A DNA stretch of 64,000 nucleotides from positions 1-64,000 of the forward strand of contig SSNU01000107.1 of assembly GCA_012064415.1 (NCBI GenBank), in the 5' to 3' direction. The DNA is from Gyrodactylus bullatarudis. Its lineage: Eukaryota; Platyhelminthes; Monogenea; Gyrodactylidea; Gyrodactylidae. Shown piece by piece: positions 46,511 through 58,423 of this stretch (its first letter is position 1; the number at the start of each line of letters is the position of its first letter). The notes beneath the pieces are model-generated. The model was given only the letters and a program-made list of their open reading frames with translations, made no database searches and was not told the DNA's origin. Made by a program: the position numbers and the translations under genes.

Positions 46511-47309
46511 GATTTGATTCGAGGCGGTTTTTGATATATTTTTTGATTCCGGCTGGATCTTCAGAAAACTCAATTTCACTTAAAATCCTATAGGCTTTTC
46601 CGATTGTTGCAGTAGGTGATTCCAAAAAGTCGAAGAGTTACTATTGGACGATAACTTTTGTGGATTTGTCTCAAAGAATTCTGCAGGGTTTTTTCTTTAA
46701 CTGCTTTCTTGACTTCTTGCACTATTTTTCCATCATTTTCAAAATCATCGATGATCGACATAACTTGTACGAGATTTTTGTAGTAGTACTCGCAAGTGTC
46801 TAGCCATGTACCCCATCGGGTTACAATAGGTCGAGGTGGGATTCCAATTTCAAAAAATTCTTCTTTCTTTGCATTTGATTAATGAAGATTTTACGCTCGA
46901 TATTAATTTGTCTACTTCTTCGTAATGGTTCTTTATTTTGAGAACCGCATTGTGTAGCAAATGCGCCTAACAAGTCACATGCTGTAACTTTGGATAGGTG
47001 ATTTTCAACAGGTTTCCTGCCTTTGTCATGTAACAAGCACCGGAGTTTGTGAAGAGGTATTCCAGTTTCTAGGAACGCATCGGTTATTTTCTCGTGAAAC
47101 GACTTTGATTCAAATTTGATCTTCTGTTGACTCAGATTATCATTCATCAACTGGTCGAGACCTTCTTGGTGTTTTTTTGTCGCTCTGTGCTGGTTAAGGT
47201 GATCCTTCTTAATAGATTTTAAATCTTTGAAGCATATTTTGCAGAAGACAGTGCCTTTAGATTTAAATTCAAATTCACGGGGGTATGAGGACACAAAAAG
47301 ACTAGCCAT
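46511..47309 (-). pseudogene. hAT transposase, internally deleted
   Basis: The N-terminal ORF (46821-47309) has a BED-type zinc finger (FCKICFKDL...HRATKKHQ) followed by SKSFHEKITDAFLETGIPLH. It then jumps to the middle of the transposase in the frame below 46830: PPRPIVTRWGTWLDTCEYYY and KNLVQVMSIIDDFENDGK. The catalytic region between is missing and the C-terminal dimerisation domain is absent. It is the same family type as the relic at 35587. Confidence 0.7.
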
Positions 47310-47934
47310 GGAGAATTAATGATCGATCTTTTGAAAAATGATGCCTCTCTTAGTCAATTCGAAATCTCTTATTGGCTGAAAACAATCAACAAATAAGATT
47401 ACAATAACTTTGGTAGCCAAGGGCTTGAAAATCAAGGAAAAAATAAGCCTAGACAAGATAAGGCAAATCTGATAAAATAGGCAAAAAAGGCAAATTTATC
47501 TTATGGTACAAAAATGTTAGAGGATTATTTTTTTGGTTTTTCAATGTTTCTCATGATTCTCAATCTCCATACAAAAAAGGCATTTGGTTGCCCTTGTGAT
47601 AACTGTTCACCCTTTACTCAAAAACGGATGCGTTAGTTCCCGAACAACACGAGAACCTTAACACTTATCGAAAGACACAATAAATTTGAGCATTTAGCAA
47701 ATAAGAGTTCTTTGAGTCACATGCTGGCAATATTTATATACCGTATTTAGTTGGTTTTTGAGTCTCAACTCACTCATGATTTGTATCGAATCTATATAAT
47801 ATTAAACTTTTTTTTCAGTTAATAACTTGATCCTGACGAAATAATTAACGAAAAATTAATTTTCAATCTGCTAAATTGGTAACTATTTAATAAAGCTCAA
47901 TAATTCTAAAATTTTTGACAAAGGGTTTTTTTGT
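47310..47934. other. No recognisable gene
   Basis: AT-rich intron sequence with no clear ORF. Confidence 0.35.
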
Positions 47935-48135
47935 CTTAATCGTTAATAATGAAATAAAAAAGTATCGATTAATCGTGTAAAACCTGCAAGATTCTCAAAG
48001 AGAATTGAATTCGAGACGATACAAGAAAACTGCACCGACCCACCAGACGACCAGTTCGAAAATCAAAAGTATTTATATAATGATAACGAAAAGGAAAATA
48101 TCCCGAAAATGACCAAGCAGAGTTTTTTAAAGACA
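47935..48135 (+). repeat. Inverted partner of 53580-53780, coding-like
   Basis: About 200 bp are nearly the reverse complement of 53580-53780. The plus frame reads PARFSKRIEFETIQENC, TDPPDDQFENQKYLY, ENIPKMTKQSFLK. A second, more diverged pair (48474-48610 with 52530-52660) has the same relative orientation, so a larger inverted duplication once existed. Confidence 0.6.
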
Positions 48136-49489
48136 ACACATCAGAAAATAAGTTGTTTATAATGATTGGGTTTAATCAAATTATAAATTCTTTCCTAAAA
48201 ATTCCTGAAATTAACAAATTTTTCATAAAAGTAATAGGTACTGAAAATGCATTCCAATTGTATTTTCATACTAAGCATACATCAAGCATACACAGAGTAG
48301 ACAGGAAGTGTATGCAAAAATTCAAAAAAATAAAATTACACGTAAACCCGAGGAAGGGACAGAAAGGTAAAGAGACCCCGCCCCCTATTAATTTTTCTTC
48401 CAACTTTGTACGTACCAAGTTGAATTAATCTAACTTTGTCTTTTCTTTTAACTTGGTACAAAACGTACATATTAGGCTAGCCTTTTTGATGAAAAAATTG
48501 TTGATTAGTTTGAGCAAACCATATTTTTTAGTGATGGTTTTTACCCTGAAAAAAAATATAATATTCATTTTTTCTGAAATTGTGTCTTCGCAGATTAGCC
48601 CCTAAATTTTTTTGAATTCGAAGTTTACAAATAAAATGCAAGAATTATTCAAACAAAAGAATTAATTTCGAAAATCACTGTTTCAATAATGGCTATTATT
48701 TAAATATTTTATTAGAATTTTATCATAATTTTGAATCTTTGCTTCTGTTTATATAAGTTGTTTTAATTAATTCTTGCTATTGTTTCTATTCGCGTAATAT
48801 TTAAAATGTTTACACAGAAGCAGTGTTGTCAGAAGTAAAATCTCCTAGTGTTGAATCATAATGAAATTACGGGATAAAATTTACTATTAATATATTTTTA
48901 TGAAACATGACATGATTTTCCCCAGAATTCGGATTTTTATTCAGCTCATAAGAGCTCCAGGATTGAAATAATCTTCAAGTAATGCTACGCTGTATAATCT
49001 GCTTTATGAGTTATGAAAATGCTTCGGATCTATCACGGCTTGATAAAAAGTTTTTAAATTGCTCTAAATGATTATTTATGTTTGAGCCAATGATAAGGCT
49101 TTTTGAAGAATCAATGTGAAACAATAAATTCAGGATTTATCCGAATTTGATTACCAGATAGCATATAATAATTAAAGATTTGATGGAATTAATTGACTAA
49201 ATAAATGCTTTAAAGTTCTTTGATTTATTCTAAAGGTTCTCTCAATAAGAATAAAATTATTAAGTTATATTCGAGAAATATTTTGTTTCCATAATAACTG
49301 ATAAAAATGACTTAACAGTTTCAACTTAAAAATTTTTTGTATTTTGGGTGTATGGATAGATAAACTGTAATTTGATTGAATTAATAATTATTCTTATCTT
49401 AATTTTTCTGATTGAATAATTCACGTAATTTCTCAAATACGTCCGAAAATCCACTTAAAATCATATTAAAATAGAAATAAAAGATATAT
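48136..49489. other. Unassigned repeat sequence
   Basis: Around 48330-48430 the text is an inverted, diverged copy of 44810-44900 (GGGGGTGGGGGAAAC...CTCGGGTTTACA), so the duplicated region contains an older dispersed repeat. No gene recognised. Confidence 0.4.
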
Positions 49490-49535
49490 TAACACCAAAT
49501 ACGTATTTCTTAAAGGATCATCAGTGGAAGCTGAA
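49490..49535 (-). ncRNA. Hammerhead ribozyme motif H18 (family B 3' end)
   Basis: Minus strand: CCA, CTGATGA (rc of 49518-49524), TCCTTTAA, GAAA, stem III ATACGTAT, TGG closing stem I. It follows the family B PLE 3' untranslated region. Confidence 0.6.
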
Positions 49536-49589
49536 AAAACACCAAAACTCTCCATTAAATAGCAACAGTGGAGAGAAAAGTGAAAAAGC

Positions 49590-50100
49590 TCACATAGGCC
49601 AAGGTAGTTGAAGATTATATGAATAGTTTTTCTGAACACATAGATTAGGTTTGTAATGATTAATAAAGAATTTCTCTTTAACCCATACATCTATGCTGTC
49701 ATCACATGGATTTTTGTATAAAATAGAAAAGTTCGAAACTGAAGCAGCATGTTTCTCCTGTTTGATATGCCTAGTTATTGCAGTGTCCTTGTTCAGATGA
49801 TCCCTAGATCTTGTAGACAGCTTCCTAATTGTTCTACCTATGTAAGACCAGAAGCTTGCCGAAATGGCGAAATCTATTGTATAAATTTCTAAAAAAAAAT
49901 TTCTAAAATAAACAGTCTCTGAGTTTTAAATACAATTTTCAATTGTATATTATTGTAATGTTGATTGATGAGATTGTTAAGTCTTCTTCTAATGTCATTA
50001 CTAAAACCATCGCCTTTGAAGTTGAGTCTCATGAAAATTTTTGTTTTTTACATTTCATCTGTATTGACATCTTTATCCCTATTCTCTGAAATATTGATGA
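49590..50100 (-). pseudogene. PLE linker and GIY-YIG endonuclease (family B)
   Basis: Minus strand from 50100: MRLNFKGDGFSNDIRRRLNN, INQHYNNIQLKIVFKTQ, a damaged GIY stretch, SYIGRTIRKLSTRSRDHLNK, TAITRHIKQEKH, then ILYKNPCDDSIDVWVKEKFF and KPNLCVQKNYSYNLQLPWPM-stop. The linker reads straight through 49968, the left edge of the direct duplication. Confidence 0.7.
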
Positions 50101-52058
50101 ATTTGTCTACAAATTTCTTAATTAAAATAATTCGCGGATAAACTGACTATTAATTAAGTTCTTCATCATAAAAACAATGGATTAATGTAACGCTTAACGA
50201 ATTATAACAGATGAGAATGTTAGCGAAATTTGAACAGCTAAAGTTAAAGGCTAATAAAGTATTGTACCATTTAATAATAAAATTTTAATAAAATAATTGA
50301 ATATTGCCATTATTAAAACAGAGGTTTAAGTTTTTGATGAATGAATAGTTAATGAAAAATAGTAAAATCTATTTACAAAACTTCCAATTTATGAAAAACC
50401 AAAAAGCTTCTCCATTCTTGATTTTTTTAAGTATAGAGAAGTAAAATTAAAAATCAATTGGGCCAAGGTAACTGCAAGTCATGAAGATTCTTTTGGATAT
50501 GTTGCGTCCTATTTGTGTCGAAAGTCCCATATGTGTTTAAACTCAAACGGGACGTCCCATTTGTGTCGAAAAAAATCAGGGGGTGGGGGAAACTTTTTCT
50601 TCTCTGCCCCTTCTCGGGTTTACATTTATTTTCTTTTTTTTGTTTATTTTTAAGAGGAGAAATAAAGTATACGATATATGGAGGTGTATGCTTTTTCTCT
50701 TATACCAAATAATTATGTCAATTTAAAACCCTAAATTCAGGGAGTAAATTATAATTATTAAGAAAAGAACAATCAAGTATTTAAAACTTTCATTACTTCT
50801 TTCCTATTGACTTTTACATTTCACAGTCCATCATTTGAGAGGCAACTGATCAAATTGTCAGAATTAGTTTTTTCCAAATTTTTACTCGATTTTTACTCTA
50901 TTTAATTTCATAAAGATAATCGATTTTTCTTTTATCGAAAATCGACCTTTCTTTCTCAAAATTACATTTTATTGTAACACTGCTATAATAGTTGATAAAA
51001 ATATCTGTTGAATCAATTACAAGCTTCTTGTTATACTGTTACTTCCATTGGACATTATTTTCATTTTTCTTAAAAAAACCTGTATTTGTAATTAAAATTT
51101 TCTATTTTACAACATGATATGATTCAATTATAGGGTCCTTCACATTTTCTTTGGTAGACATCAAACCAATCATTTTCATGTGACATTCTTCAGATTTTTC
51201 ATTGGTTAAGAAATAAAATTGATTTTAGGAAGAATAGTCTTTATCATTTTAGAAATGACCGACTCTATGAAAGTACGTTTTTATGAGAAATTAGCTTCTT
51301 CAAATAAAAGTATCAATACAAAAATAATTCTTGATGCTGATTATGATGAGCAATTAGCCAAACTGGAGACAAATACCATAACCTTTCAAGAGGATCCCCA
51401 AATCTACCGACTGAGGAAGAAGAAAGGATTTGAGATTTCCAATGGTGAAAAGATGATATTTTCAAAAGAACCTGAAACCAAGAGGCGCTATTATGTTCGG
51501 TATTCAGGAATATTTCAAGCAATTGAGAATTTTCACATATCTCTTGGACATAGGAGTATGAAAAATACAAAAATTTCGGTGGACCAGTTATACTGCAATA
51601 TTACAAGAGAGCAGATTGGAATTTACATTTCTCTATGTGAAGTTTGCATTAAGAACAGAGCTTCAAAGAAAAAAGGCATAGTGGTTAAACCAATAGTTAC
51701 TGAGAAATTCAACTCTCGATGTCAAGTGGATCTAATAGATTACCAATCATCTCCTGACGGTGAATACAAATTTCTCCTTGTTTATCAGGACCATTTGACA
51801 AAGTTTGTTCTGCTGAGACCACTGAAGTCCAAAACATCGGAGAGTATTTACGATGTTCTCTTGAATATCTTTTATGATTTTGGCCCCCCTAAAATCCTCC
51901 AGTCTGACAATGGAAGGGAATTCAGAAACATAACATCGAAGAAACTTAATGCGTTGTCGATTTCGTCTTCTTTTTTATATTTGATATTTGGGTGAATTGA
52001 ATTCATCTCTCTGTGAAATTCTGAAATAGATGCATTTGGTTTCATTATGATAAAAGTA
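49968..52058 (+). repeat. Direct duplication, copy 2
   Basis: Second copy of 44215-46510 (offset 5753) with a 205-bp deletion corresponding to 46178-46382. PLE family B sequence is continuous across its left edge, so this is the better candidate for the original location. Confidence 0.9.
51219..51930 (+). pseudogene. Ginger/KRBA2-like integrase, truncated (copy 2)
   Basis: Identical to 45466-46177 through LQSDNGREFRN. The 205-bp deletion then removes the amber stop and the catalytic E motif, joining the frame to PLE sequence. It keeps the HHCC finger and two catalytic aspartates only. Confidence 0.8.
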
Positions 52059-52061
52059 TAG

Positions 52062-52255
52062 TTCTTCAATCAAAAAAAATTTGGATAGATGCGGTTGTGA
52101 GGCAAATGAAGAAAATTTCATAATTTTATTTAAATTCCCAAACGACAATCTAACAAAACTTAAAATAAGAGAAAAGTTCTTCATAATGGGAGAGGACCCT
52201 AACTTATGTATCCAAAAGAACCATCTTCATGACTTGCAGTTACCTTGGCCCAATT
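52062..52255 (+). pseudogene. PLE GIY-YIG endonuclease C-terminal half (family A)
   Basis: SSSIKKNLDRCGCEANEENF, IILFKFPNDNLTKLKIREKF, FIMGEDPNLCIQKNHLHDLQ then LPWPN-stop. It is a close relative of 20086-20466 and lies head-to-head with the PLE RT fragment ending at 52058. Confidence 0.75.
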
Positions 52256-52348
52256 GATTTCCAATTTTACTTCTCTATACTTAAAAAAATCAAGAATAGA
52301 GAAGCTTTTTGGTTTTTCATCAATTGGAAGTTTTGTAAATGGATTTTG

Positions 52349-52391
52349 ACCTGGATTGATTAGACCTGGCGAAATATATATTTCTCTTATA
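52349..52391 (+). ncRNA. Hammerhead-like motif H12 (degenerate)
   Basis: CCTGG, ATTGATTA, GACCTGGC, GAAA and the TATATATTTCTCTT tail match H6/H7 but the stem I arm is shortened. It follows the family A endonuclease. Confidence 0.4.
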
Positions 52392-52448
52392 AAATTCTTT
52401 TTATATTAATCAATGATGATTATCTCCATGGGTCATTCGGACGTATAT

Positions 52449-52498
52449 GTAAGTATACGTGAATATTTAACTAATAATTATTTTATATTATTTTTCAG
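52449..52498 (+). other. Possible 50-bp intron in a PLE leader
   Basis: GTAAGT at 52449, a branch-like TTTAACTAAT at 52466, and TTATTTTTCAG ending 52498, downstream of H12. PLEs that retain introns are known. The related minus-strand sequence at 19819-19856 keeps the donor and branch but is shorter. Confidence 0.35.
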
Positions 52499-52639
52499 CA
52501 CTTAAAACTATCTCTTAAAAATATGGGCTAATCTACGAAGACGCAATTTCAGAGAAAATGAATATTATATTATTTTTCAGCGTAAAAAACCATCCCTAAA
52601 AAATATGGTTTGCTCAATCAAATCAACAAGTTTTTCATC

Positions 52640-52990
52640 GAAGAGGCTAGCTTAATATACTGATCAGTTTTTCCATCTCGTGTTCCCAGGTTGATTCTGA
52701 GACTATCCTTCAGGCTCGTTTCGTGAGGGCTCATTTTACTTTCATGGGTACAAACGAGTTGAAATCAGCATCCTGCCCGTGAACGTGTTTGTATACGTCT
52801 TGTGATTGTTCTTTGTTAGCTTAACGTCGAGAAACGGCAAACTGTTATCATTTTCTGTCTCCATTCTAAACTTGATTTTTTTGTGAACATTATTAAATTC
52901 TGTTAGTAAACTATCTACATTAAGATTCTTATTAGCGATTATAAAAGTTTCATCTTTTTTAACATTTATAATAGTTCTCAATATTAACAA
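52640..52990 (-). pseudogene. PLE RT fragment (another copy)
   Basis: Minus strand: KDETFIIANKNLNVDSLLTE, IKFRMETENDNSLPFLDVKL, TKNNHKTYTNTFTG. This is the stretch after the catalytic motif into the thumb. Truncated on both sides. Confidence 0.65.
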
Positions 52991-53421
52991 GATTAAAAAA
53001 TGTTTATTGACCGAAAAATAGATACTCTCAAAAAATATCCAAGTAAATAGAAAATCAATCAGAGCTTAATGAGATGAAAATAAACGAGCATATCTATATT
53101 AGTAAAACAGCAATAAGACAACCTGGCCAAAAAAGTTTCCTCATCAAACATCAACTAGCTACATAGATATTTGTAGAATCGATAATATTATATTCAAAAT
53201 CTTTAACTACTGAGGTGATTGTAACTGAAACTTTGTCTGCAGTGGCTATCAAACTCCTATTATCTAAATAACTCAGTCTATCTGGACTATTAAGAGAAGA
53301 CTTAATCATAGTAAGAAATATTTATTCTCATATATGAACACTAAGGAAAAATCTCTGCCTGATTGCTCTGTCCTTGATTTTTTTATAGTTTATCAACGAC
53401 ATCCAATTCAGCAATCACCTA

Positions 53422-53780
53422 CTATGAATTCACTTGTTGCATGGGATTGTGGACAGAAGTATAAGGGGAAATATACGTCATCTTTCCGATTCTAGCTGAC
53501 CTCTTTAGGTGTTCTTTTGGCCATATTTGTTCGTTTTTTAGACCTTCGAACAACTTATTTTCTGATATGTTGTCTTTACACTTTAAAAAACTCTGCTTGG
53601 TCATTTTCGGGATATTTTCCTTTTCGTTATTATTATATAAATACTTTTGATTTTCGAACTGGTCGTCTGGTGGGTCGGTGCAGTTTTCTTGTATCGTCTC
53701 GAATTCAATTCTCTTTGAGAATCTTGCAGGTTTTACACGATTAATCGATACTTTTTTATTTCATTATTAACGATTAAGGC
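53422..53780 (-). other. Unidentified coding-like segment
   Basis: The minus frame continues from FSKRIEFETIQENC through ENIPKMTKQSFLK into KLFEGLKNEQIWPKEHLKRS and ARIGKMTYIS. Conservation with 47935-48135 in the reading frame suggests it was protein-coding, probably the N-terminal part of a transposon ORF. I do not recognise it. Confidence 0.4.
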
Positions 53781-54754
53781 TCTTTCGATTCCATTAGCCA
53801 ACCTCTTTTTCCAATTGTGACAAGATTAGGTACATGAATGAATGCCATAGAATACTTCTTTGTGTCTATATACCTAGTGTAAATATATAACTGTTATCTG
53901 ATATTCCCCATTTGATCGGAATGCTTTAATAAATTTTGGAATTGGAGATGCTCACAAGACGTTGAAAGACATTGACTCCAAAAATAATCCGATTAATTTA
54001 AAACGGTATCTGGATAAAATAATTGAAATTAATGATTTATCTTATATAGCCAATTTTAAAGGTGCCTCGATAAATCCTCACCTTTTAATTTTTTAATAAA
54101 CTCCCAACCAAAAACAAGTGAAGTTGACGATCATTTTAACGTCTGAAATAAATTTCGAAGAGGAAATATTTGAATATAATTTTATGTTAAAGTGATCTTT
54201 TATTATTAGGCGTGGAAGTGTATATTTTTCTGACCAATCAGAGAGAATCACACAATAAAATTAGTTAGTCCACGCATTTTTGAAATAGGACTTTTAGTTT
54301 TAGGACAATAAGTCTTTATATACTACTAAAGAGTAGAGTAAATTGTAATAGATCAGGTATACATTATTAGAATGAATTTTCATAAGCAATAGACTTCAAT
54401 GAAAGAGTAGGCATTTCGAGGCCCTAATATTTAAAAATCTATTCATAAAGTGATAGTCAAGTTGATAAACCATACTTTGATTGACTAAACAAGCTCCCAA
54501 ATATTTTCAAATAAGCATTCAACCATTAAGAAGAAACCTTTTAATCGAAAAATATAAATATATATACAATTGTCCCCCAGGTTTGGCATATGGGAAAGGG
54601 CACACCCCACCTTTCCAAGAAAAAATACTTTATTTCTTTTGTCCACATACTTTTTGGTAGGTCTATTAGTTAGTTTGGAAATTTTTTAGGAAAAATATCG
54701 AAAATTTTAGATTTTCATATCATTTTGTATATTAAAAATATTAAATTAACTTAC
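53781..54754. other. No recognisable gene
   Basis: AT-rich intron sequence next to the exon donor at 54754. Confidence 0.35.
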
Positions 54755-54988
54755 CGTCATTTTTATATAGGTCTAATACCTTCTCTGATTCAATATATAT
54801 ATTCATTTTTCTCTCATCTTTTAGTTCAGTTTCATAACAATTGCCGTTCTTTCTCAATGATTTCGGATAAATTTCAAAATCCCCACCAAAATGCGTTTTA
54901 ATGATACCCGATCCATCCTTTTTACCTTGGTAGGAATATATCGTATAGATATTTAAGGTGTCTTTGAATGCTATTGACATATAATAAG
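54755..54988 (-). CDS. Modular gene, exon (module 2)
   Basis: Acceptor TTTTTGTCAAG, exon start 54988, donor GTAAGT beginning at 54754. Length 234 bp, 78 codons, phase 1 on both sides. Reads YYMSIAFKDTLNIYTIYSYQ, GGDFEIYPKSL, MNIYIESEKVLDLYKND. The acceptor has a short pyrimidine run and is the weakest of the set, but the phase agrees. Confidence 0.72.
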
Positions 54989-55638
54989 CTTGACAAAAAG
55001 TAAAAATTTTTATTTATGAATAGGAATTAACCGACTATTTTTTAAAGTTGAATAAATATAATCATATTTTTCTCATTTTTACAGTAATATTATCAAATAT
55101 CAATGTTGGTTTGTAAACTCATAAAGAACATTAGAGAAAACTAGCCTCATTGACTGATCTTGATTACACCAATCTTGAACATGTCATCAAACCCACAACA
55201 CTCACTTGTCCAGTGTTTAAATGAAAGATCTGCTACCAAGTAGTCATGATGATCAAAGGATGTTTTTGAGAAAAAAACCCTGGCATCTTTTTACTTTAAA
55301 TCTCATGACATCGGTGACCCAGCTCAAAGCCAATGTTACAAAACATCTATCCGACAATTAAAATTTTTGCTTCTACTGAAGATTGCCAGATTTTTGATTT
55401 CAGCATGTATTCTACATCAATCAAAGATGAGTAGAAGACTTTTGATAACTCTCCAGACTGTTAATGTTTCAGATGGTAGCCTGATTTTTTTACAAGAACC
55501 GTACCGTCTGTCCAGGAAAGGTTTATTTTGGGATTATGATCAATTCATTTCTCAATACGGAATTGGGAACACCCCCTTGAACATATTATTATTCTGTTTC
55601 CTCTTTCTATTATTCCATTACTTTTTGATTGATTACTT
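54989..55638. other. Unassigned sequence
   Basis: A plus-strand frame (55367-55620) has no similarity I can name and continues as antisense of the PLE, so I do not call it a gene. Confidence 0.3.
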
Positions 55639-56613
55639 TTACTCACCGACGAATTCGATTGTTTCTTCTAATGGAACGTTTGTGAAGAGCGATACAACAT
55701 CAAACGATAGCAGGGTTTTTCCATTTGTGTCTACATCCTTGATTCTGTCAAGAAATTCGAACGTATCAGCTAGGGAATGTTTACATAAATCCGTTTTCAT
55801 TGGTTCCAGGATGTCTGTTAGCCATTCTGCTAGTCTGCTCGTTGCGGCCTGACTTATGTCCAAAATCGGTCTGAGGGGGATCTCATTGTGCCTGTTGTAG
55901 TTGTCCATTTTATGCACCTTTGGAAGTCCATATAGTCGGTTGCTCGCACTGTTTGTGCATCTAAGTTGGAGAAATGTTTGAGTGTCGATGTGCTTGTTCT
56001 TGAACATTGTTTTTAATTCCTCATTCACTTTCTTTTCAAATATCATTGGTTGATGATCTGCGAGCTTGGTTTTTGTTTTGATAAACTTCGATCTGTCATT
56101 GAAGATTGTTAGCATTGACTGGATATACTTATCCCTCTGAATCAGTACCGTCCCGTTATCTTTATCGGGTCTTGTGAGAATAATATTTTTAATTCTCTTG
56201 AGCCTTTTCAATGCCTTGAAGTGTCTAGCCTGAAGGTATTGGAAATTGATTTCTTGATTAGTGTATTCGTTACAGAAGCTTGCCATGGATAGCTGGAACC
56301 TTTCCCTCTTTTCCTCATCTGTATTGAGCTTTTTATCTGTTTGTTCTATGAGACATTCAAATCCAACCTTGGTTTCCATTTTTGTTTCGGTCGTCTTAGG
56401 GATACAAAGCAACGGTCCCAATTTAAGAAGTTCACGCTCGGTCTGGTCCAGTTGGAGTTCTGTAAAGTTAAAAATTGAATCTGGAAGGTTTCTTCCTGTT
56501 AGGATGTCAAAATTAATTTTATCAATTTTTCGAACATATTTCTTATATCTATTTACTACAGCTTTCGCTTGCTTTGTTGATTCATCGTTACTTATCGTTA
56601 TGATGGAGTCCAT
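55639..56613 (-). pseudogene. PLE N-terminal region and RT fingers/palm
   Basis: 324 residues open: an N-terminal helical region, then LTRPDKDNGTVLIQRDKYIQ, RLYGLPKVHK, LRPILDISQAATSRLAEWL and the catalytic motif A LLSFDVVSLFTNVPLEETI. It breaks off after motif A, so motifs B and C and the endonuclease are missing. The open frame is long, so the copy is young or was recently truncated. It is head-to-head with a gypsy fragment. Confidence 0.85.
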
Positions 56614-56621
56614 GAGCTCAT

Positions 56622-58330
56622 TTGAATTTTATAGATAGAATATTAAGGAAAAATCCAAATGTGATAGCATATGTAGATGATATTTTAATTGCAAGTGATA
56701 ATTGGGAAGATCATAAAAAACATGTAAAAGAAACCCTCGAAACACTTGCCTATCACAAAGTAAAAATAAGTAAAGAAAAATGCAAACTAGGAAAAGAGAA
56801 AATTGTATTCCTAGGACATACAATAAGTAAAGATGGTATTGAAACAAATTATGACAAAGTAGAAGCAATCGAGAATTTCCCAGAACCAAAATCCAAAAAA
56901 GAGGTACAAAGATTCTTGGGAATTTAAGAACAAATTAAAGGAAAATGTTGTATTAAAATACCCAGACCCAGAAAGACCTCTAGAAATAAGTGCTGACGCA
57001 TCCTATGAAGGGATAGGCGCAGTCTTACAACAAAAATATGGGGAAGATATGAGACCAATTACATTTTTCTCAAGGTCAATAAAACCATCAGAAAAGAATA
57101 AACATATAAAAACATTAGAACTAATTGCCATGGAAGAAGCATGCAGACAATTCAAACATATAATAAGATATAGAGTAGCAAAATTAAAAACTGATAACAA
57201 AACTCTAACACAAACTATATAAAAAGTAGATACAAAAAAAAGAAGATCTGCTTATATAGATAGAAAGTTAGAATTTATAAGTCAATTCGTTCCAGAAATT
57301 GAATTTATCAGAGGAGATACAAATATTGTTGCTGATGCTTTATCGAGAGCACCGATATGCATAGCAATGATAGAATCTCAAAGTAAAAAAGTAACACTGA
57401 AAAAAATTGAAAAAGAATAGAAAAGTTTTGAAAATGAAATTATGGAATACAATAAAAAGTATGAATGTGAATCCATAGAGACTAAGAAAAATGGAAAGAC
57501 ATACAACATATACTGTGAATTAAGTAAAAAAGGTCCAAGACCAATAATCCCAAAATCATTGACAGTAGATATTTTCGAAGATTGTCATAACATAAACCAT
57601 ACGGGAATTAATGCATCTAGAATTTATAGCCGAAAGATATGTATGGCATAAAATGCATACAGAGATCAAAGATATACTTCTATCATGCATTGGTTATCAG
57701 ACAGGAAAGATATTTAGACATACCAAATCTGAATTTCAATCATTTCCTGCTGTAAACAATACATTAGAACACATACATATGGATTTACTAAGTATTGAAG
57801 AATTATAAAGGTATAATAAAATCGTATGTATAATAGATAGAAAATCAAAATTAATCGAACTCGAACCAATTAAAAATGAAAGTACCGAAGAAATATGGGA
57901 AACTTTCAGAAGAACATGGTGTAAGATAGAAGGATATCTCTCAGTAATAAAAACAGATCAAAGAAAAGCTTTTATGTCAAGAGAAATGGAAACTTAATCA
58001 TTATGAAATAGAATGTAGATATACAACATGATACAATCAAAAAGTAATGGAATAATCGAAAGAAGAAACAGAATGATAAGATACTCATTATGTGCATCTG
58101 CAAATTTGTATGATTGGTATAAAGCCTTGCCGGATATAGAATTATTATTAAATAATACTCCATATACGGATTATACAAATGCAGAAAGAATCTATGGAAA
58201 AAACTTAAGATTGACAAATGAACTCTTAATAGAAAATAAAGAAAAAGTAGAACAAAATCAAGAAACAAAAAATTCATTCGAAACATTAAAAATAATAAAT
58301 ACACCTGAATTCAGAAAAGACAGAATATAA
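56622..58330 (+). pseudogene. Ty3/gypsy pol fragment: RT, RNase H, integrase
   Basis: Starts inside RT with VIAYVDDILIASDNWEDHKK and KCKLGKEKIVFLGHTIS, then RNase H with EISADASYEGIGAVLQQ, LELIAMEEACRQF, KLKTDNK and ADALSRAP, then integrase with HNINHTGINASRIYSRK, HMDLL (first D), IKTDQRKAFMS (second D) and SNGIIERRNRMI (E). Several stops and shifts occur. No LTR was identified. It is a different lineage from the gypsy at 28927. Confidence 0.85.
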
Positions 58331-58423
58331 AATAACACTACTTATATTTAAAAAAATCTTTATAAATCCGAATATGTATTTATAAGAAAGCAGAAAGAAG
58401 GTAGTAACGAGGGAAACTCAACA

